Source of the DNA: Thermoflavifilum thermophilum
GTDB lineage: Bacteria > Bacteroidota > Bacteroidia > Chitinophagales > Chitinophagaceae
Direction of reading: 5' to 3'
Length of the DNA stretch: 64,000 nt
Assembly: GCF_900116565.1 (NCBI RefSeq)
Contig: NZ_FPCJ01000001.1
Location: forward strand, 248,001-312,000
The notes beneath the pieces were generated by a model. The model did no database searches. It was not told the origin of the DNA and was given only the letters and a program-made list of their open reading frames with translations. Each line of letters begins with the position of its first letter. Position 1 is the stretch's first letter. The position numbers and the translations under genes are program-made. Positions 63,561 through 64,000 of the stretch are shown one piece after another.

Positions 63561-64000
63561 TTACCAGAAAATAATTTGGAGCACTATAAAGGCAGCAAAT
63601 ACAACTCCAGCCCAGAAGATAGGTCGCTTTACCAGGGGCAGATGCCCTTCCGACGGAATTTCTGTACATCCTCTTACAAGCCCCACCAATTCAGCTTCGG
63701 GCTTGGGGCGGGTAGCCAGGCTAACAATTACAGTCACGGCTACGCAGATTAACCACGACCACAGGGCGCGGTACATATCTTCAGCCATAGCCTTGGCATC
63801 GGGCGATCCAGCAATGATGCTCAATGCACGCGGATCCAGCCGCACCCAGGCCCACATGCCAATAGAAGAGAGGGTACCCGCCAGCAGGCCCCAGAAACCA
63901 CCCGCAGGAGTAGCGCGTTTCCACAACATCCCCAGGATAACCGTGCCATACAACGGTGCAATGAAGAAGCTGAAAAGCGCCTGTACATAATCCATGATAC
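63561..64000 (-). CDS. Sodium:solute symporter, C-terminal part (partial)
   Basis: The last 145 or so codons of a gene that enters from the right edge. Seen: IMDYVQALFSFFIAPLYGT and ILGMLWKRATPAGGFWGL, both typical of late SSS (SLC5-like) helices, then further helices (WSWLICVAVTVIVSLAT, PIFWAGVVFAAFIVLQIIFW). Many Bacteroidota copies transport sugars, but the substrate cannot be read from this part. An ATG at 63995 is internal, not the start. Confidence 0.88.
   Translation of the reverse strand, partial: IMDYVQALFSFFIAPLYGTVILGMLWKRATPAGGFWGLLAGTLSSIGMWAWVRLDPRALSIIAGSPDAKAMAEDMYRALWSWLICVAVTVIVSLATRPKPEAELVGLVRGCTEIPSEGHLPLVKRPIFWAGVVFAAFIVLQIIFW

Overview
The window looks like a chromosomal segment from a member of the Bacteroidota, most likely the family Chitinophagaceae; genus cannot be fixed from sequence alone. 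The signs are TAnnTTTG promoter boxes (the Bacteroidota -7 element), weak or absent Shine-Dalgarno sequences, a type IX secretion plug protein, a TamL-type lipoprotein barrel, DUF4136, DUF5103 and HYC_CC_PP family proteins, a long NfeD/slipin pair, and the miaB - RpoN activator - lptE - secG order. I see no rRNA, tRNA, insertion sequence, prophage, CRISPR array or defence island. The window is mostly compact core genome with short spacers and several tail-to-tail gene overlaps.

Layout. 1-9464 (minus strand): start of a TonB-type outer-membrane receptor with a palindromic operator candidate, lgt, a bacilliredoxin, a CE2-type esterase, a TolB-like propeller protein, a TPR protein and gyrA. 9872-16755: a saccharopine dehydrogenase-family gene, a zinc-less class III-type sirtuin, an EVE-domain gene with a probable in-frame TGA, lutA-like, ribH, an anchored TPR protein and pdhA (all minus except the first), then recF on plus. 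16855-20101: a small copper locus (HYC_CC_PP protein, a 69-aa secreted peptide and a multicopper oxidase with Met/His repeats and a beta-barrel-like tail). 20193-29412: DUF721, a DoxX-like protein, DUF1599, folP-cdaA-DCC, ndk, nrnA, a double-FKBP lipoprotein, rocD and two membrane proteins. 29646-33208: a DUF4136 lipoprotein and barrel pair, then the slipin/NfeD membrane protease pair. 33355-42461: the miaB-RpoN activator-lptE-TPR-secG-mltG-yihY run, then tlpA, trmH, a lipoprotein and pspC on minus. 42621-50419: lepB, cdd, tamL, a second SpoU methylase, an FtsX-type permease and the T9SS plug. 50566-60820: nnrDE, hppA and a complete sufABCDSE-sufT operon. 60840-64000 (minus): a small barrel, a PAS protein, an ECF sigma factor, DUF486, and a small membrane protein followed by the end of an SSS symporter.

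How the genes fit together. Envelope biogenesis dominates: lgt, lepB, secG, lptE, mltG, tamL, the FtsX-like permease, the T9SS plug, slipin/NfeD and the FKBP lipoprotein all build or maintain the envelope. The suf operon is self-contained and carries the clearest promoter in the window. Cofactor and nucleotide genes (ribH, folP, ndk, cdd, nnrDE) are scattered singly. The most distinctive locus is the copper cluster at 16.8-20.1 kb. The other points worth checking are the EVE reading-frame interruption, the palindrome at 436-462, the zinc-less sirtuin, the truncated PAS regulator, and promoter boxes that sit almost on the start codons of several genes. I did not find a convincing new multi-gene system.
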